A stretch of DNA of 64,000 nucleotides from Candidatus Hydrogenedentota bacterium (GTDB taxonomy: Bacteria > Hydrogenedentota > Hydrogenedentia > Hydrogenedentales > SLHB01), in contig JABWCD010000007.1 in the NCBI GenBank assembly GCA_013359265.1, positions 124,001-188,000 on the forward strand, in the 5' to 3' direction. Shown in pieces: positions 44,109-53,343 of this stretch. The stretch's first letter is position 1. Every line of letters starts with the position of its first letter. Below the pieces are notes generated by a model that was not told the DNA's origin, ran no database searches, and worked only from the letters and a program-made list of their open reading frames with translations. Both the position numbers and the translations under genes were made by a program.

Positions 44109-44897
44109 TCACCGCATTTCCTGCCCGCCGGTGACATTAATCGCCTGTCCTGTCATATAGCTCGAATCGTCCGATGCCAAGAACACGACTACGTTTGTCA
44201 CGTCACGGTAGGTGCAAGGCCGTTTCATGGGGACTTGGTCGACGTATTTCTTGCGGACCTCCCCCTCCGAGATACCCTGATTCGCGGCGTATTGTTTGAA
44301 CAGGCTGTCCTGCCAGAGCGGCGAATCGAGCAGGTTGCCGGGGCAGATGGAATTCACGCGCACGCCGCGGTCGGCAAATTCGAGCGCGAGACTTTGGGTG
44401 ACGCCGATGCCGCCGAATTTTGAGGCCGCGTACGCGCTGTTCCTGAAACTGCCTTTCTTGCCCGACTTCGAGTTGATCTGAATGATCGAGCCGCCGTTAC
44501 CCGCGAGCATGACGCGGGCCGCTTCGCGCGCGCAAATGAAGTAGCCGGTGAGGTTCACATCGATTACGCGGCGCCATTTCGCGGCGTCGAATTCAATGGA
44601 ATCGCCGGATATGAGGATACCCGCGTTCGAGACGAAGATGTCGAGGCCACCGAGTTTTGCCGCCGCGTCATCGACGGCGCTGCGCACGGCGTCCGCGTCG
44701 CAGACATCGACCTTCGCGCCGATAACGTTCTTGCCTGTCCCGCCGGCTATGCGCGACGCCGTATCGGCAGCCTTCTCGGCGTTAATGTCCCACACCGCGA
44801 CGGAGCAACCCTCGGAAGCGAGCCGCTCGACGATTGATTCCCCCAATCCCTGCGCGCCACCGGTGACGATGGCGCGCTTGCCTTCCAATCGCGCCAT
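44109..44897 (-). CDS. Short-chain dehydrogenase, sorbitol-6-phosphate 2-dehydrogenase-like
   Basis: 262 aa Rossmann-fold oxidoreductase. NAD(P)-binding motif TGGAQGLGE near residues 11-19, NAG motif SNAGIL, catalytic YAASK and the diagnostic stretch INSKSGKKGS, ICPGNLLDSPLW and TGQAINVTGG. These follow the E. coli SrlD pattern closely, suggesting oxidation of a polyol-6-phosphate to the matching ketose phosphate. The ATG overlaps the stop of the upstream zinc dehydrogenase by one base (TAATG). It is the last gene of the operon. Confidence 0.85.
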   Translation of the reverse strand: MARLEGKRAIVTGGAQGLGESIVERLASEGCSVAVWDINAEKAADTASRIAGGTGKNVIGAKVDVCDADAVRSAVDDAAAKLGGLDIFVSNAGILISGDSIEFDAAKWRRVIDVNLTGYFICAREAARVMLAGNGGSIIQINSKSGKKGSFRNSAYAASKFGGIGVTQSLALEFADRGVRVNSICPGNLLDSPLWQDSLFKQYAANQGISEGEVRKKYVDQVPMKRPCTYRDVTNVVVFLASDDSSYMTGQAINVTGGQEMR

Positions 44898-46507
44898 TAG
44901 ACGTATTTCTCGAGCAGTGCCTGCTCGGCCTCTTTGGTCCATGCGGCGTGGGGGCCCATCTTGCCTCTTAATTCGGGCAGGCGCGCTTCGACTTCTTCCA
45001 CGGGCATCAAGGGCAGATCGGGAATCTGCGGATAGATCACCGTCTTGCCGGGGAAGCGCGCGGTGTTGACACCCTCGAGGCCTTCGCGCGCGGCATTGAG
45101 TCCTCCAATCGCGGCAATACTGAGGTTGGTGTTGAGTTCGTTGCGCTCGACCATTTCGAGGACTTTGCGCAGATCGCTGATACGCGATCCGCTGGAGCCG
45201 ATTATCTTTATGCCACGGCACAGATCGCGCAAGGCGATGTCCGCCATCGATCCGATGCCGACGCCCGCGAAGACGTTCACCACGGCATTATCCGCGGCGT
45301 ACGACATCGCCTGCGGGACGAGTTTGGCGACCGGCGCCATCACGATGACGTCGTCGTAGCCGCCGCGGGCAAGTTCGCGAATGTGGGCGTCCATCTTCTC
45401 CGGCGAGTCGAATTGGCTCGGGGCAAGCGTGACGAGCTGGACGCCTTTGTTCTTTGCGATATCGCCGAACCGGCGCTCGATGTGATCGAGCCGCCCGCGG
45501 TCGAGGTCCGTCACGACGACGAGTTCGGGCCCCATCGGAATTTCGATCGCACGCTGGACGTGCATCTGCCCCATCGGCCCGCCGGCGCCCATGAACAGCG
45601 CCTCGCCGCCTTCGAGCAGATCGTGCCGGCTGTTCGACTGTTTGACCGATTCGAGGTCGTTGCCACCGCCGTAGTAACGGACGTCTTCGTAGTGGATGCG
45701 TCCGATATCGAGCGATACCGTGCCGTCTACTACGGGGAAACCCAACAGGTACATGATCCCCTTCTTGCGCAGGCGTGGCGCGAGCGCATCGACAATCTCG
45801 GGTGACGGCAGCGGGATGACAATGTCGTCGAACTGTCCCTCGGGAAGTCCGTCCAAAGCGCGCGGGACGATGCGCGCGTTCGGCAGGTCCGCGCGCCATT
45901 GTTCGATTTCGATATCGGTTACGACGAGTACGTCGCCATCCCCGGGCTCCATACGTTCGATAAGGTTGTACGACATTTCGACGCAGGCCCACGGCTCGGA
46001 CAGCGCGGCCTGACTGTATCCCGTCTCCGGTTTCACGGGCAGCAGGTAGCACCCTTCGTCTCCGTCGAGCGCGCGTTCGTCGAGGTAGCAGTACTGTCCG
46101 AGACCGCCGGGAATCAGGTATCCAAACGCGTACCCGACTCCCCTGTAATAAATGTCAGCCTGCACGATATAGCGCTCGCCGGGTTTGAATCTGCCTTCCC
46201 AGTTCCTGCCAACTTTCACGACCGTCGCCGCGCACTCGTGCCCAAGCACCGTCGGATCGTTCGCCAGGTCGCGCCCGCGCAACCGCGCGTGCTTGCTCCC
46301 CTGACTGATGATCTTGATGTCCGATTGGCACAGGCCTAGCGCATCGACGCGAAGCATGATTTCGTTGTCGGCGGGGTCGCGCAGCGGCAGCGTGACCGGT
46401 TTACCTTCCTTGCCAACGTTCTCGAAGCCGGAGCCGAAGATTTGCCATGCGTAATACTGCGGCGGCAGCGTGCCGCGCGCGGCTTTGTATTCTTGGAGCG
46501 TTGACAC
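44897..46507 (-). CDS. Zinc-dependent medium-chain dehydrogenase-like protein
   Basis: 536 aa, longer than typical medium-chain alcohol dehydrogenases. The N-terminal GroES-like domain has GLCQSDIKII (zinc cysteine) and GHECAATVVKVG; the second half has a Rossmann region (ALFMGAGGPMGQMHVQRAIE) and motif GVGIGSMADIAL. It resembles proteins called L-sorbose-1-phosphate or sorbose reductase-like. With the sorbitol-6-phosphate-dehydrogenase-like gene directly downstream and an aldolase upstream, a polyol or rare-sugar phosphate pathway is likely. The exact substrate is not clear. Confidence 0.75.
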   Translation of the reverse strand: MSTLQEYKAARGTLPPQYYAWQIFGSGFENVGKEGKPVTLPLRDPADNEIMLRVDALGLCQSDIKIISQGSKHARLRGRDLANDPTVLGHECAATVVKVGRNWEGRFKPGERYIVQADIYYRGVGYAFGYLIPGGLGQYCYLDERALDGDEGCYLLPVKPETGYSQAALSEPWACVEMSYNLIERMEPGDGDVLVVTDIEIEQWRADLPNARIVPRALDGLPEGQFDDIVIPLPSPEIVDALAPRLRKKGIMYLLGFPVVDGTVSLDIGRIHYEDVRYYGGGNDLESVKQSNSRHDLLEGGEALFMGAGGPMGQMHVQRAIEIPMGPELVVVTDLDRGRLDHIERRFGDIAKNKGVQLVTLAPSQFDSPEKMDAHIRELARGGYDDVIVMAPVAKLVPQAMSYAADNAVVNVFAGVGIGSMADIALRDLCRGIKIIGSSGSRISDLRKVLEMVERNELNTNLSIAAIGGLNAAREGLEGVNTARFPGKTVIYPQIPDLPLMPVEEVEARLPELRGKMGPHAAWTKEAEQALLEKYV

Positions 46508-46532
46508 GAGAAGTTCCCTCTTCTTTCTGTAG

Positions 46533-47297
46533 CTACGATGTACGGTCTGCGATGCTTTGCAGCCGATAGTGCTCGTCGGGACGCGTGAAGATGCGTTCTA
46601 CGTCTTCGGGAGACATCCACCGCGGCCCGCCCATAGCGTAGGCGCCGACGATTATTTGCGACGCTTTTTCCGCCATGTCCGTGCAACTTGTGACGGCCTT
46701 GGGGGTCGCTCCCATGGTGATAAGACCGTGGTTTTGCATCATGATCGCGGAAGGCAACACGCCTTCGTCTTCGACAAATTCCTCGAAGCGCATCTTGACT
46801 TCGCGCGCGAGAACCAGGCCGGGATCGACATAGGGTACAAAGACCGATTTGTGCTTCATTGATACGACGTGATCGGGGAAAATCCGGCCCTGCGCGGCGG
46901 TCTCCGCGTGCTTCGAGCACAGGATCGAGTTGGTGTAGACCGGGTGCGTGTGGCCGATAAAGTTGTACTCGGGCACGCCCAGGAGAATGGCGTGCAGCAT
47001 CGCCTCGACGGACGGGCGCCGCGTGTCGCCCGGATCGAGTTTTGCCTCCTCGAAGATGCGCGTGACATCGTCGTCGCCCGCGGAATCGTCGTCAATAATT
47101 GACAATATCTTTGATATCGAGAGCCGCACGAACCCGTCCGGACCTATCGTGGCGAGCGTCGTGCCGGAGGCCTTGACATAGAATGAATCGGCGTCAATTC
47201 GCGCCGATGTGTTGCCCTCGCCGAGCATTGCGTACCCCTTCGAGGGGTCGCCGAGATACCGCGACATATCCACTAATTGCTGCAAAAGTTCGGACAT
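46533..47297 (-). CDS. Class II aldolase/adducin-family protein
   Basis: 254 aa from the ATG at 47297. Family motifs: MLGEGNTSARIDADSFYVKASGT, and the zinc site region FIGHTHPVYTNSILCS and MQNHGLITMG, in line with fuculose- or ribulose-phosphate-type aldolases/epimerases. It should split a phosphorylated sugar into DHAP and an aldehyde, or epimerise it. It is 25 bp upstream of the zinc dehydrogenase on the same strand, so it probably feeds or drains that pathway. I see no sugar transporter or kinase in the window. Confidence 0.8.
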   Translation of the reverse strand: MSELLQQLVDMSRYLGDPSKGYAMLGEGNTSARIDADSFYVKASGTTLATIGPDGFVRLSISKILSIIDDDSAGDDDVTRIFEEAKLDPGDTRRPSVEAMLHAILLGVPEYNFIGHTHPVYTNSILCSKHAETAAQGRIFPDHVVSMKHKSVFVPYVDPGLVLAREVKMRFEEFVEDEGVLPSAIMMQNHGLITMGATPKAVTSCTDMAEKASQIIVGAYAMGGPRWMSPEDVERIFTRPDEHYRLQSIADRTS

Positions 47298-47374
47298 AGA
47301 ACCGCCTGTTTGATTCGATGGTGCACCCAACGCGAAAGCACAAAGTATACCAAGCAGGCGGCGCGATTTCGACG

Positions 47375-49534
47375 TTATGCGTACTCGAGCGCAATCATGC
47401 GCAAGGTCTCGATCGCCGGCAGTTCGATATTGACGCGCTCGCCGTCCGTCGAATGCGGGATTTCCGCGCCATCCGGCAACTCCAGAACACGCTTCACTGC
47501 ATGTCCCTTCACGTCGACCGATACGCCGGCGCTACGCACCGGTAGGTTTGGCAGTTCCTTCTGGAAATTGACCGCGCTGAGGACAAGGCGCTTCCGGTCC
47601 GGCTGGTGAAACAGGGTGAACTCGACGCACGCAGGGATGTCGCCTTCGATCGCGAATTGCGGACACAGCATGCGCAGAAGCCGAACGAAGATGCCGGCGC
47701 AATGTTCATGGACTTCGAGCGCCTCGGCCGCGTAAATCACCAAGCCTTTCCCGAATCGCTTGGCAACTACGCTTGGCTTGTCCGTCGCGATACCCGGCGG
47801 ATTGCTGTGAATTGACGCGTACTTCTCGCCGTCGTCCGGGTTGGTGTAGGGCAATGTGAGCGTGCCCAGTACGATCACGCCCTCCTTCGCCACTATAGAT
47901 CGCTGAGTTGCCGGAAGCATCAGGGGCGACGCGATTGTGTACGGCGAGAATATCTCCGTGTTGCTCGGCGCGATGTACGTGACGCGTTCCGCGGTCGTGC
48001 CGGTATTGGTGACGCCGAACAAATCGCCCAACATGAAATCGCCTTGCCGCTTGCCGTCCTTCGTAACGAGCGACGTGTCCCGGCTCGCATACAGTTTGCC
48101 GCCGCCGTCCACCCATGCGCGTATCCCGGCGATCTCCTCGTCATCCATCATCAGCACGTTCGGCAGGATCAGAACTTTGTGGCGGTCGAGCTTGGCGAGG
48201 TCCTTCTTCGTAATCACACCGTATGGCACATGGTGCGCGCGCAATGCGCGGCACGCGCCGATGAGCGCTTCGAGGTGCGGCGCGCCTTCGCGGCTGTAGT
48301 CTTCGACGCTCAATCCGTTCTGCGCGAAGTCGAACTTGGATTCGGTGCTGAGGTAGACGGCCACTTCCTGCACCAACTCGCCGCCGGCGTGCTCTTCGTA
48401 GGGGATGGTTTGCGCGAACACCCGGCCCATCGTTTCGTATGTGGCGGGATTGATCGTGCCGGCCGGATCGATTGCATCGATAAAAATAAAGGCCCCACCG
48501 TCTGCGATGCTGGCCGCCGCTTTCGCGGCGAGCAGTGCCTCTGATTTTAGCGCGGTATGGTTTTGCAGATTCAGCATGACGCTGGTCTCGAACCCGTAGG
48601 GCAGATTGGGACTGAGGTTGTGGAGGAGCTTGCGGATCAACGAGCCCTGCAACGCATCGCCGTAGAAGTCGCCCTGCAGAAAATCGTTCTGCGCCGCGAG
48701 GGGTTCTGTGACGCCGAGGCGCCAGTTGGCAAGAAACGTCGAGGCCTGGTGCTCGACTGTCGCGTTCGGCTTCCTGTTCTTGACGGTTTGCGTCATGTGT
48801 TTGGCAAACTCGACGAGCCACGCCTCGCGCTTGCGCTGGAACGCGACCCACGCGGGGTCTTCCCAGTTGATCGTCTTCGGGACCTCGCCGCCGACTTCAT
48901 CCGCGAACCGCTTCGCGCAGTGCGCGCAGTAGCAGACGCGCGGCCAGAACGTCATGTCGAAACGGATTCCCTCGAACTCGTATTGCGCGCAGACCTCCTC
49001 GGCGAGCCCCGCGATGTAATCGCGATAGCCGATGGCGTTCGGGCAGCAGATTCCGTAGCGGCTGCCTTCCGCGGCGCCGGCGCCGTCGGCCCGGCGAATC
49101 TTCCACTCATCGTGATTGCGATACGCCCAGGTGTCGTGGATGAGGCTCATATACAAAACGACGGCAATATCGTTCTTCCGGAGGCCGTCGACGGTACGCG
49201 CGAGATGGTCTTTGCCTTCGTACGCGGCGTGCGTTTTTCCGAGCTTCGTGGGGAAGTAGCAAAGGCCGGCGTGCGAGTGCGCGTAGAGCACGGCAGACTG
49301 CGCCTTTGCGGTCCGCAACCGCTCGACATACACGTCCGGATCGAACCTCGACAGGAACTCGGGGTTCCAGTCCATGATATGCATGTCGATGACGTTGCGG
49401 CGGTACGCCTGTTTGTACCAGGGCTGCACGCCCGATTTCGTCTGACCGAAAGACGCGCCGGGCGCGGCCATCATCGCTCCCGCACCCGCCGCCGCGATAT
49501 GCATGAATTGTCGCCGGGAAATCATGTCTGCCAT
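47375..49534 (-). CDS. Tat-exported GHL6-like glycoside hydrolase candidate
   Basis: 719 aa. A twin-arginine signal (ISRRQFMHIAAAGAGAMMAA) is followed by an N-terminal (beta/alpha) barrel-like region: VIDMHIMDWNPEF, SHAGLCYFPTKLGK, VLYMSLIHDTWAY, GIRFDMTFWPRVCYCAHCAKRF with a CxxC pair, and TVEHQAS. The middle part resembles a beta-galactosidase trimerisation-like fold (EVAVYLSTESKFD). This layout fits the hypothetical glycoside hydrolase 6 group. No catalytic acid can be named. It lies just upstream of the aldolase operon on the same strand, 78 bp away. Confidence 0.6.
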   Translation of the reverse strand: MADMISRRQFMHIAAAGAGAMMAAPGASFGQTKSGVQPWYKQAYRRNVIDMHIMDWNPEFLSRFDPDVYVERLRTAKAQSAVLYAHSHAGLCYFPTKLGKTHAAYEGKDHLARTVDGLRKNDIAVVLYMSLIHDTWAYRNHDEWKIRRADGAGAAEGSRYGICCPNAIGYRDYIAGLAEEVCAQYEFEGIRFDMTFWPRVCYCAHCAKRFADEVGGEVPKTINWEDPAWVAFQRKREAWLVEFAKHMTQTVKNRKPNATVEHQASTFLANWRLGVTEPLAAQNDFLQGDFYGDALQGSLIRKLLHNLSPNLPYGFETSVMLNLQNHTALKSEALLAAKAAASIADGGAFIFIDAIDPAGTINPATYETMGRVFAQTIPYEEHAGGELVQEVAVYLSTESKFDFAQNGLSVEDYSREGAPHLEALIGACRALRAHHVPYGVITKKDLAKLDRHKVLILPNVLMMDDEEIAGIRAWVDGGGKLYASRDTSLVTKDGKRQGDFMLGDLFGVTNTGTTAERVTYIAPSNTEIFSPYTIASPLMLPATQRSIVAKEGVIVLGTLTLPYTNPDDGEKYASIHSNPPGIATDKPSVVAKRFGKGLVIYAAEALEVHEHCAGIFVRLLRMLCPQFAIEGDIPACVEFTLFHQPDRKRLVLSAVNFQKELPNLPVRSAGVSVDVKGHAVKRVLELPDGAEIPHSTDGERVNIELPAIETLRMIALEYA

Positions 49535-49641
49535 ACCTGTTGCACCCCGTGTTGATTTGACGGGCGGGTTGGAAAACCCGCGCGCCGAAGACCATATTGT
49601 ATGCGCTACGCGGCTACTTCAAGGAAATCTCGTTGGATTCG

Positions 49642-51813
49642 ATGGGAAAACAGAGCACGATTCGCGACCTTATCGACAAGGACCTGGGCGAAGGTCACGT
49701 CGAAGGCACGGTCGAGCGGATCGTCTTCGAGAGCGAGGAGACCGGCTTTGTTGTCGCGCGGCTACAACAGGACGGTATGCCGGGGCTGGTGACGTTCGTC
49801 GGCTCCGCGCTCGCGATTTCGCCGGGCGAGACGGTGCGGCTGTGGGGTCGTTGGATTGACGACAAGAAATTCGGCAGGCAGCTCCGCGTCGAGAAGTACG
49901 AAACGGTGCGCCCGGCAACCGCGGACGCAATCGAGAAATACCTGGGCTCGGGCCTAATCGACGGGATAGGTCCGCACTTCGCGAAGAAGCTGGTCGCGGC
50001 ATTCGGGACGGACACGCTGCGCGTTATCGACGAAGAGCCTCAACGGCTGCGGCGCGTGAGCGGGATCGGTGCGAAGAGAGCCGAACAAATCCGCAGCGCG
50101 TGGGAAGCGCAACGGGCGATTCAATCGATCATGTTGTTCCTGCAAGGCCACGGCATTCCGCCATCGCAGGCCGCGCGCATCTACAAGGCGTACGGGGACG
50201 GGGCCGTGGCGGTCCTTCGCGAAAATCCGTACCGGCTCGCGGAGGACATCGCGGGCATCTCGTTCAAGTCCGCCGACGCGATTGCGGAAAATCTCGGCAT
50301 TGAAAAGAATTCGCCGCAACGCGCCGCAGCGGGCGTGCTGCACGTGCTGCGCGAGGCGGCGCAGGATGGACATTGTTACGTTGAAGAACCCGCGGTGGTA
50401 GCAGAAACCCTGGAATTGCTCGGCACAAGCGGGGCGGACATTGCCTCCGCGTTGTCCGTGATGGAGTCCGCGAAGCAGATTGTACGCGAGCAAGGCGCCG
50501 TGTTTCTGCCGCGCTTGTACGCAGCGGAGAAAGGGTGCACCGACTGGTTGAAGCGCATCGTTTCCGTTCCTTCGGAGGATGTGCCGATAGACGTTGAACG
50601 GGCCATCGCATGGGTCGAAAAGGAAAAGAACATCACGCTGTCGGACGGACAACGCGAGGCGATCCGAACGGCGATCGCATCGAAGGTCATGGTGATCACC
50701 GGTGGGCCGGGTACGGGCAAGACTACGTTGCTGAACAGCCTACTCGCGATCTTCGGCAAAAAGCGGCTTGGATTGTTGCTCGCCGCGCCGACGGGCCGTG
50801 CCGCGAAGCGCATGAGCGATGCGACCAACCGCGACGCAAAGACCATCCATCGCCTCCTCGAATTCAGCCCAAAGCAGGGTGGGTTCACGCGGCACGAGGG
50901 CAATCCGCTGTCCGCGGACCTGGTCGTGCTTGACGAGTGTTCAATGATCGATGTGTACCTTATGCACAGCCTGCTCCGCGCACTGCCGCCGCAATGCCGG
51001 TTGCTGCTCGTGGGCGACGTCGACCAATTGCCGTCCGTGGGGCCGGGCAATGTGCTCATGGATATCATCGCCAGCGGAATCGTTCCCGTCGTGCGATTGA
51101 ACACCGTATTTCGTCAGGCGGCCGAGAGCGGGATCATTTCAAACGCGCACCGGATCAATACGGGCGAGTTTCCGCAGTTCAACGACCGCGATTTTTTCTT
51201 CATCGAACGCACCGAACCCGGCAAGGCGCTCGAAACGATCGTCGAGGTCGTATCGTCGCGCCTGCCGAAACGGTTTCAACTCGATCCGATCCGCGACATC
51301 CAGGTGCTCGCGCCCATGCGGCGCGGCGAAGCGGGCGTGACGAAGCTGAATGCCGCACTGCGCGACGCGTTGAACCCCAAGATGGACCCGATCGGCCAAC
51401 GCGCGTTCGGCTTGCAGGACAAGGTCATGCAGACGCGCAACAACTATGAACTCGACGTGTACAACGGCGACATCGGCGTGATCAAACAGGTCTCGGAGGA
51501 GATGAAGGAGGTCGTTGTCGAACTGGACGATCGGCAGGCGCTGTATTCGTTCGACAACCTCGACGAGCTGACGCTTGCATACGCGAGCACGGTGCACAAG
51601 GCGCAGGGCAGCGAATACGCGGCGGTGGTACTGCCAATGCTCACAGAGCATTACATGATGCTGCAACGCAATGTGCTGTATACGGCGCTGACGCGGGCCA
51701 GCCGCATCGTCGTCATCGTCGGCGATCGCAAGGCCATTGGCCGCGCGGTGCGCAACGTGCGGTCGACAAGGCGGAACACGCGGTTGTGCGATCGGCTGAA
51801 GAACGCAATGTAA
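49642..51813 (+). CDS. recD2: RecD2-like SF1B DNA helicase
   Basis: 723 aa from the ATG at 49642; an ATG at 49597 would add 15 residues without family likeness. N-terminal OB-like domain (~10-100) and helix-hairpin-helix segments (YLGSGLIDGIGPHFAKKLV, VSGIGAKRAEQI), then the helicase core: Walker A VITGGPGTGKTTLL, LLAAPTGRAAKRM, LDECSMIDVYLM, VGDVDQLPSVGPG, LNTVFRQ and TVHKAQGSEYAAVV. It is a 5'-3' helicase of the RecD/TraA family found in bacteria without RecBC, consistent with the AddAB pair in this window. The gene stands alone. Confidence 0.92.
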   Translation: MGKQSTIRDLIDKDLGEGHVEGTVERIVFESEETGFVVARLQQDGMPGLVTFVGSALAISPGETVRLWGRWIDDKKFGRQLRVEKYETVRPATADAIEKYLGSGLIDGIGPHFAKKLVAAFGTDTLRVIDEEPQRLRRVSGIGAKRAEQIRSAWEAQRAIQSIMLFLQGHGIPPSQAARIYKAYGDGAVAVLRENPYRLAEDIAGISFKSADAIAENLGIEKNSPQRAAAGVLHVLREAAQDGHCYVEEPAVVAETLELLGTSGADIASALSVMESAKQIVREQGAVFLPRLYAAEKGCTDWLKRIVSVPSEDVPIDVERAIAWVEKEKNITLSDGQREAIRTAIASKVMVITGGPGTGKTTLLNSLLAIFGKKRLGLLLAAPTGRAAKRMSDATNRDAKTIHRLLEFSPKQGGFTRHEGNPLSADLVVLDECSMIDVYLMHSLLRALPPQCRLLLVGDVDQLPSVGPGNVLMDIIASGIVPVVRLNTVFRQAAESGIISNAHRINTGEFPQFNDRDFFFIERTEPGKALETIVEVVSSRLPKRFQLDPIRDIQVLAPMRRGEAGVTKLNAALRDALNPKMDPIGQRAFGLQDKVMQTRNNYELDVYNGDIGVIKQVSEEMKEVVVELDDRQALYSFDNLDELTLAYASTVHKAQGSEYAAVVLPMLTEHYMMLQRNVLYTALTRASRIVVIVGDRKAIGRAVRNVRSTRRNTRLCDRLKNAM

Positions 51814-51841
51814 GGCGTGGGCCGTATGCGGCGGATCGGAC

Positions 51842-52729
51842 CTACGCGCCGTCATTCGACTGCGGCGCGACCATGTGCAACGATCGTGGCTCGACCGTGA
51901 ATGCCGCGGGCAATTCTCCGGCGGGATCGCCATCGATTTGAAGCGGTACACGCTCACCCGTAGTCGATTCCAGATTCACGTCGCGCCCTTGCCGGTACAT
52001 CACGGATTTTCGATCCGCGAATCCGGGCAACACCGCGAGCACGATAAGCCACAGAATCTTCGCAACGTTGAGATTGCGCAGGATACACACATCGAGGAGG
52101 CCGTCGTCGAGCAACGCTTTCGGCGTCGCGCGGAAGACACCCGCGGACCAACTGCAGTTGCCTACGATAACGTAGTGCGCGTCGTCGCATACCGTCTCGC
52201 CATCGACGGTGACCGTTATGCGCGGATAATCGTACGTCAGGATGGCTTTCACGGCCGGCCAGACATAGCTCAAAAAACTGAGGCGCTTCCCTCGGTTCTT
52301 GTGGACGATCTCCACAATCGCCGCGTCCAAACCGGCGCCCGCGCCCAGAAGAAAGATGCGGTCTCCAATGCGCCCGGTATCGATCGCGCGGACGGATTTA
52401 CCCGCGATGAGTTGCGCGAGGGCGCCGGCACTGGTCGGTGTGCGTAATTCCGAAGCGACAACGTTCGCCGTGCCGAGGGGAAGCGTCGCGATTGGGACGC
52501 CCGATCCGGCGAGCGCGTTCGCGACTTCGTTCAACGTTCCGTCACCGCCGACGCTAACGACGCAGTCCGCGCCGGGTTCTCTTGCCCACGCGCCGGCATC
52601 GCCCGCGCGCTCCGTTACGCGCGTTTCGCTTGGGACCCCGAGCGCGCCAAGCGCGGCGGAAAGGGTCGCCGCGGTCTGAGGTCCACGGCCTCCGCCGGAG
52701 ATGGGATTGGCGATAATGCGAATGCGCAT
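51842..52729 (-). CDS. Diacylglycerol-kinase-family lipid kinase (YegS/DagK-like)
   Basis: 295 aa. The nucleotide-binding motif GGDGTLNEV lies at 61-69 in the family context VVSVGGDGTLNEVANAL, with LPLGTANVVASEL and GAGAGLDAAIV next. It is a soluble, bacterial-type DAGK catalytic domain that phosphorylates a lipid alcohol such as diacylglycerol or sphingosine. The substrate is not predictable from sequence. It is on the opposite strand to recD2 and convergent with it. Confidence 0.88.
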   Translation of the reverse strand: MRIRIIANPISGGGRGPQTAATLSAALGALGVPSETRVTERAGDAGAWAREPGADCVVSVGGDGTLNEVANALAGSGVPIATLPLGTANVVASELRTPTSAGALAQLIAGKSVRAIDTGRIGDRIFLLGAGAGLDAAIVEIVHKNRGKRLSFLSYVWPAVKAILTYDYPRITVTVDGETVCDDAHYVIVGNCSWSAGVFRATPKALLDDGLLDVCILRNLNVAKILWLIVLAVLPGFADRKSVMYRQGRDVNLESTTGERVPLQIDGDPAGELPAAFTVEPRSLHMVAPQSNDGA

Positions 52730-52830
52730 GGGGCCATGATAAATCGGTCAGAACTGGGAAGAAAGTGTCGAGCGACATCGGGCACAACATTCGGTGAAAA
52801 GAAAAAATAGAAGCAGAGAGAGTCGGGCGA

Positions 52831-53226
52831 TCAATTTGACAGCGCGGGCTGCCAGAGACTGAACTCGCCAATTTCGACGTCGAACATCGAACCATCGTCG
52901 CGGCGGAAGTGGTAGGTACCGATCATCGAGCCGTAGCGGGTGTAGAGCGGGCAACAGCTTTGGTATTCGTGCGACTGGCCGGGTTCGAGGCGCGGCTGGC
53001 GGCCGACGACGCCAAGCCCCTTGACTTCCTCGACGCGGCCTAGCGCGTCCTTAATGATCCAATGGCGGCTGATGAGCCGCGCGGGCTTGCTGCCTTCGTT
53101 CGTGATGCGAATTCTGTACCCGAAGTGGTAATAGCCGCTGCGCTGGTCGGACTCCTCCGGCACGAAGAAACTTTCCGTCTCCACGCGAATCTGCTCGGTC
53201 AGCCTGTTTGACGTCGTGACAGTCAT
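52831..53226 (-). CDS. apaG: ApaG domain protein
   Basis: 131 aa from the ATG at 53226 after GAGGTTGCA. Fibronectin-type beta-sandwich family: FGYRIRITNEGSKPARLISRHWIIKD, then EPGQSHEYQSCCPLYTRYGSMIGTYHF and the end FSLWQP. ApaG is linked to metal or nucleotide stress in enterobacteria, but its exact function is unclear. It is divergent from the LMF gene, with about 117 bp between their starts. Confidence 0.92.
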   Translation of the reverse strand: MTVTTSNRLTEQIRVETESFFVPEESDQRSGYYHFGYRIRITNEGSKPARLISRHWIIKDALGRVEEVKGLGVVGRQPRLEPGQSHEYQSCCPLYTRYGSMIGTYHFRRDDGSMFDVEIGEFSLWQPALSN

Positions 53227-53343
53227 TGCAACCTCGGTGTGGACCACCAGCAGGACTATGATAGCAAGACGCACGGAATTCGCCAAGACCCTTCCGGCGT
53301 GCTAAACTCCGGGGCCGCGCACTTAACCGGAAGGGGAGCAGAC

